Origin: Jejuia sp047345485
Lineage (GTDB): Bacteria; Bacteroidota; Bacteroidia; Flavobacteriales; Flavobacteriaceae
Reading direction: 5' to 3'
NCBI RefSeq assembly: GCF_047345485.1
Contig: NZ_JBLFEN010000007.1
Span: forward strand, 109,888-173,887
DNA: 64,000 bases
The notes beneath the pieces were generated by a model that was not told where the DNA came from, made no database searches, and worked only from the letters and a program-made list of their open reading frames with translations. Below are positions 62,001 to 64,000 of the stretch, piece after piece. Every line of letters begins with the position of its first letter. The first letter of the stretch is position 1. The translations under genes were made by a program, and so were the position numbers.

Positions 62001-62421
62001 TGCGTTCTAGCTCTTTTCGTGTTACTACTTGCTCAAACAAAGCATCAGGATATGTAACAATTATTGCTGGTTTTTTTTGAGAATTTATACGATTTAAAAC
62101 CTCGGCACGCAATAATACATTAGCATTATCGGTCTCCTCAATATCATAAGGGCGTCTATAACTTCCAGGATAGAATAGCACATCTTTTTCACTTAATAAT
62201 TGTTCTAAATCATTAAGGTAATGTGCTGCTTCCTCTTTATCATTAAAAACTAATAAAAAAGGTTTTTCGGCTGTTTTAAATACACTTGAAATCACAAAGG
62301 AAAGTGATGATCCTACAAGTCCCTTTAAATGTGTTTTAGTTTCAGTTTGAGCAATAGTATTTTGCAGATTTTGCATTTGCAAAGTCTGTAAATAGGTTTG
62401 AGAGATTATAGATTGACTCAC
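59011..62421 (-). CDS. mfd: Transcription-repair coupling factor
   Basis: 1136 residues, normal size. In order: UvrB-homology region (YPGSYRRPYDIEE, VRGGIVDVFSFSHDEPYRIEFFGDEVDSIRTFD), the RNA-polymerase interaction domain (GDYVTHIDHGIGRFGGL), superfamily-2 translocase motifs (GDVGFGKTEVA, LLIVDEEQKFGV, LTLTATPIPRTL, STTIVESGLDVPNANT, QMRGRVGRS) and the C-terminal TRG/D7 parts. It removes stalled RNA polymerase and recruits UvrA. Between residues about 318 and 343 it carries a segment (VIASGTKQSASL...) encoded by a palindromic repeat that is not part of the normal protein; the frame is intact. A -7 box lies 20 bases upstream. Confidence 0.97.
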   Translation of the reverse strand: MSQSIISQTYLQTLQMQNLQNTIAQTETKTHLKGLVGSSLSFVISSVFKTAEKPFLLVFNDKEEAAHYLNDLEQLLSEKDVLFYPGSYRRPYDIEETDNANVLLRAEVLNRINSQKKPAIIVTYPDALFEQVVTRKELERNTLKVGVNDNLSIDFVNEILFEYKFKRVDFVTEPGEFSVRGGIVDVFSFSHDEPYRIEFFGDEVDSIRTFDVETQLSVAQIKKINIIPNVANKLMEEKRQSFLKYIAQKTVVGLKNADLLFSRIDDFYSKAEDAFKELSEDIKHAKPHELFCNSEVLKKQLLEFSIIEFGTSTVFKNNVIASGTKQSASLGETNSSHASLNDEIVFNTTPQPAFNKQFNLLIEDLNANHEKGYTNYIACVSEQQAKRFHDIFDDAKLDVKDYQTVILSLHQGFVDHDSKIVCYTDHQIFERYHKFQIKSGYAKKQAITLKELTNLDIGDYVTHIDHGIGRFGGLQKIDVEGKKQEAIKLIYGERDVLYLSIHSLHKITKFNGKDGKPPKIYKLGSSAWKTLKQKTKARVKHVAFNLIKLYAKRKTQKGFQYNPDSYMQHELEASFIYEDTPDQSTATADIKADMESERPMDRLICGDVGFGKTEVAIRAAFKAVDNGKQVAVLVPTTILAYQHSRTFKQRLKDFPVVVDYVNRFRTAKQKRETLEALAEGKVDIIIGTHQLVNKNVKFKDLGLLIVDEEQKFGVAVKEKLKTLKENVDVLTLTATPIPRTLQFSLMAARDLSVITTPPPNRYPIESHVIRFNEETIRDAVSYEIQRGGQIFFIHNRIENIKEVAGMLQRLVPDAKIGIGHGQMEGKKLESLMLQFMDGGFDVLVSTTIVESGLDVPNANTIFINNANNFGLSDLHQMRGRVGRSNKKAFCYFITPEYSAMTDDARKRITALEQFTELGSGFNIAMKDLEIRGAGDLLGGEQSGFINEIGFDTYQKILNEAIDELKEKEFKDLYEDEGEEKVYVKDVTIDTDFELLFPDSYVNNIAERLNLYTQLNNLKTEAELEKFKLELIDRFGELPAQVTDLLNSVQIKWLATKIGFEKVIMKQNKLIGYFITDQQSSFYQSPNFTKVLQFVQTHPKVCKMKEKQTRNGLRLLLIFENITSVKQALEALQPIVA
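61395..61468. repeat. Palindromic repeat inserted in frame in mfd
   Basis: A 74-base sequence inside mfd bounded by CGTCATT (61395) and AATGACG (ending 61468), inverted copies of one another, with the recognisable core GTCATTGCGAGTGGAACG and GAAGCAATCTGCTTC when read on the reverse strand. This is a very common type of palindromic element in bacteria. Its reverse-strand reading in the mfd frame gives VIASGTKQSASLGE, so it adds about 25 residues without breaking the frame. Confidence 0.8.
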
Positions 62422-62440
62422 CTAATTTTGTTTTGAGGTG

Positions 62441-62448
62441 CAAATATA
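62441..62448 (-). promoter_or_regulatory. Probable -7 box for mfd
   Basis: TATATTTG on the reverse strand (62448 to 62441) matches TAnnTTTG and lies 19 bases before the mfd start at 62421. No clear -33 TTG is seen in the A/T-rich sequence before it. Confidence 0.45.
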
Positions 62449-62519
62449 CAGTTTAGGTTTATTTTAAGTATAATGATATTAAATCTTTGTTTACATTAGT
62501 CTCACAAAGTTTATAAGTT

Positions 62520-63167
62520 TTGAAAAATATAAAACGAATTTTAAAGTGGTTAGGATATCTATTATCAACATTAATCGCCTACATTATTATCTCACTTATA
62601 TTTTCTTCTATAACTGTAAATAAAAATGATGAAATAACAAAAAACATCAAATCGGTTTATTTACATACTAATGGTGTACATTTAGATATAGTTATTCATA
62701 AAAATAATATTAGTTCTAAAACTTTAGAAAACATCTATATTCTAGAAGATGAAAATTACATTTCTTTTGGCTGGGGTGATGAGAATTTTTACATAAACAC
62801 ACCAACTTGGGGAGATTTAACTTTAAAAAATGGGTTTTCGGCCATGTTTCTAAAAAGTACGTCATTGATGCATGTAACGCGTTACACAACTAAAGATGAT
62901 AATTGGACTCTTGTAAAACTTAGTGAGCGTGAATTAAATGCACTAAACACCTACATATTCCAAACTTTTAAATTAAATAACGATAATAAATTCGATATAC
63001 TTCCAAACACATTCTACACTGCATTTGATAATTTTTATAAAGCTAATGGCAGTTATTCTTGCTTAGACACTTGTAATTCTTGGGTAAATACGGGCTTTAA
63101 AGCTTCTGATTTAAAGGCTTGTTTATGGACACCTTTTGATTTTGGGTTGATTAACAAGTATAATTAA
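62520..63167 (+). CDS. TIGR02117/DUF2459 family protein
   Basis: 215 residues, TTG start. One N-terminal membrane helix (WLGYLLSTLIAYIIISLIFSSI) is followed by VYLHTNGVHLDIVIHKN, SFGWGDENFYINTPTWGDLT and CLDTCNSWVNTGFKA, the recognisable motifs of DUF2459 (TIGR02117). The family's function is not known; it is membrane-anchored with a periplasmic domain. The N-terminus is basic (KNIKRILKWLG), placing the domain outside. It is divergent from mfd with 98 bases between the starts. Two cysteines in CLDTCNS are conserved-looking and might be catalytic. Confidence 0.82.
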   Translation: MKNIKRILKWLGYLLSTLIAYIIISLIFSSITVNKNDEITKNIKSVYLHTNGVHLDIVIHKNNISSKTLENIYILEDENYISFGWGDENFYINTPTWGDLTLKNGFSAMFLKSTSLMHVTRYTTKDDNWTLVKLSERELNALNTYIFQTFKLNNDNKFDILPNTFYTAFDNFYKANGSYSCLDTCNSWVNTGFKASDLKACLWTPFDFGLINKYN

Positions 63168-63229
63168 TCAGATGTAACACATTAGTTAAGGATTATAACG
63201 AGACCATTTTTAAATTAATGGCGTAAAAA

Positions 63230-63288
63230 TAAAAGTCCGACCCTTGCGGCAACCAGTTTGCTATACCGCAGTTAGGCAAGCGCCCAAC
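63230..63288 (+). repeat. Partial copy of the dispersed structured repeat (copy 4)
   Basis: AAAAGTCCGACCC followed by AAGCGCCCAACTT resembles the 3' half of the elements at 26708, 37102 and 39631 (AAAGCCCGACCC ... GCGCCCAA). The 5' half is not present. It lies about 60 bases after the DUF2459 stop, again behind a gene. The rest of this gap has nothing else before the promoter. Confidence 0.5.
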
Positions 63289-63360
63289 TTCTAGATACAA
63301 TTTCGATAAAAAAATCAAAATCACTAGAAGTATTATCTACGTTTATTTTATAAAAATGGG

Positions 63361-63391
63361 TTTAAATTCTTAAAAAAAATATGTAGGTTTG
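63361..63391 (+). promoter_or_regulatory. Probable promoter of the TerB-like gene
   Basis: TAGGTTTG at 63384-63391 matches the -7 box, with TTTA (63361-63364) in place of TTTG 19 bases upstream. The ATG at 63416 lies 24 bases beyond. Confidence 0.55.
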
Positions 63392-63415
63392 CAGCACTAA
63401 ATAAAGAAATATAAT

Positions 63416-63847
63416 ATGTCGTTTTCAGATTTATTTGATAGTGGTTTTAAAAAGCGTAATGAAAGTCATTTTGCAGCAATAGTGCGTGTGGCAATGGCTG
63501 ACGAAGTGATTACAGATGACGAAAAGGCCTTTTTAGACCGATTGGCACGTAGATTGGAAATTGGCGAAAACGATTATAAACAGATTTTAAAAGATTATAA
63601 TTCGCATCCGATTAATCCGCCAGTATCTTATGACAAGCGTTTAGAGCGTTTGTACGATTTAGTACGTATGATTCATGTGGACACCATCACTGGAGATTCT
63701 GAAATTGAACTTTTGAAAAAACTAGCTGTGGGGCTTGGTTTTCATGCCGTAAACGTAAAATACATTATCGACAAAGCATTAACACTTGTAAAAAATGGTG
63801 CTGACTTGGATGATTTTGTGGATCAAATAAAGAATATGAATAGATAA
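63416..63847 (+). CDS. TerB family protein
   Basis: 143 residues, all helical. FAAIVRVAMADEVITDDEKAFLDRLARRLEIGENDYKQIL and TITGDSEIELLKKLAVGLGF show two EF-hand-like acidic turns (ADEVITDDE and DTITGDSE), as in the TerB/DjlA-type metal-binding helical bundle. Such proteins are linked to tellurite resistance and envelope stress, but stand-alone ones like this are common and of unknown role. No other ter genes lie in the window. It is closed by a good terminator. Confidence 0.9.
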   Translation: MSFSDLFDSGFKKRNESHFAAIVRVAMADEVITDDEKAFLDRLARRLEIGENDYKQILKDYNSHPINPPVSYDKRLERLYDLVRMIHVDTITGDSEIELLKKLAVGLGFHAVNVKYIIDKALTLVKNGADLDDFVDQIKNMNR

Positions 63848-63872
63848 TAACTTCATTCTAATACATATAAAT

Positions 63873-63898
63873 AAAGCGTCTATTTGGGCGCTTTTTTT
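63873..63898. terminator. Terminator between convergent genes
   Basis: AAAGCGTC (63873-63880) pairs with GGCGCTTT (63887-63894), with one G-T wobble, a 6-base loop and T tracts on the plus strand. It lies between the TerB-like gene and the stop of a probable reverse gene at 63909, and its A-rich left side would serve both. Confidence 0.8.
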
Positions 63899-63908
63899 GT
63901 GGGTTTAA

Positions 63909-64000
63909 TTATGAGTTTTGATTGAATATTTGCTCTTTTTCTTTGTATTCTAATCCGTTTGGTAATAGTGTAGATGAAAATTCCAAGTGTAATACACGGC
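63909..64000 (-). CDS. C-terminal end of an unidentified reverse-strand gene (partial)
   Basis: A reverse frame is open from the window edge to a TAA at 63909-63911 and gives LEFSSTLLPNGLEYKEKEQI followed by FNQNS and stop, about 29 residues. The composition looks like a real protein end and the stop lies 11 bases before a bidirectional terminator, as expected for a convergent gene. Too short to name; the rest lies outside the window. It may not be a gene. Confidence 0.4.
   Translation of the reverse strand, partial: RVLHLEFSSTLLPNGLEYKEKEQIFNQNS

Overview
The window looks like a core-genome stretch from a marine-type Flavobacteriaceae (phylum Bacteroidota). Evidence: low GC by eye (roughly one third), many proteins of families typical of this group (YgiQ, DUF5686, PorT-like barrels, DUF3857 transglutaminases, DUF2723, FHS sugar transporters with extra helices, FeoB with a Cys-rich mini-protein), absence of strong Shine-Dalgarno sequences, and several good matches to the Bacteroidota promoter TTTG-N18-20-TAnnTTTG. 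The genus cannot be fixed from the sequence alone. I see no rRNA, tRNA, CRISPR array, complete insertion sequence or prophage.

Layout. 1-3.9 kb: end of a DUF2723 membrane glycosyltransferase-like gene, a polysaccharide deacetylase, YgiQ and a lipoprotein. 4.0-5.7 kb: a MITE-like inverted-repeat element and a KAP P-loop NTPase, the most accessory-looking part of the left half. 5.7-16.4 kb: polA, a sugar permease, a metallophosphoesterase, a thioredoxin-fold protein without cysteines, threonylcarbamoyl-AMP synthase and a hybrid-type sensor kinase with its receiver. 16.5-21.3 kb: translation block rplM-rpsI, rpsB-tsf, pyrH-frr, with well-formed terminators. 21.3-31.7 kb: outer-membrane barrels, an RND/MMPL exporter, asnS, rpoN, a PAP2-like protein and umuC. 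31.7-33.6 kb: a reverse-strand operon of two DUF2975 membrane proteins with a small XRE regulator, preceded by a recognisable promoter and operator. 33.6-39.6 kb: biotin synthesis (bioF, a DUF2007 protein, bioD, bioA, a ketoacyl synthase, bioB).

39.8-49.6 kb is a metal-uptake region: feoA-feoB with a 44-residue Cys-rich partner, a DUF1080 protein, then a DtxR-type regulator, an outer-membrane protein, a lipoprotein metal-binding protein, an ATPase and two permeases. Both permeases carry a C-terminal tail that looks like a winged helix. The intergenic spaces here hold two copies of a ~180-bp structured repeat whose internal hairpin differs in sequence but keeps its pairing.

49.8-57.4 kb is a tight operon of three exported proteins: a very large TPR plus MORN_2-repeat protein, an intact DUF3857 transglutaminase, and a DUF3857 paralogue that has lost the catalytic cysteine; yraN follows. 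57.5-64 kb: a TlpA-like protein, mfd (with a palindromic repeat inserted in frame), a DUF2459 protein and a TerB-like protein.

Besides ordinary genes the window has a notable load of dispersed palindromic repeats: four copies of a GCGTTAGGG...TAACGC element sitting just behind gene ends, a MITE-like inverted pair, the ~180-bp metal-locus repeat, and the repeat inside mfd. The best candidates for under-described biology are the MORN_2/transglutaminase operon, the permease-winged-helix fusions, the covarying repeats, and the ketoacyl synthase in the biotin cluster.
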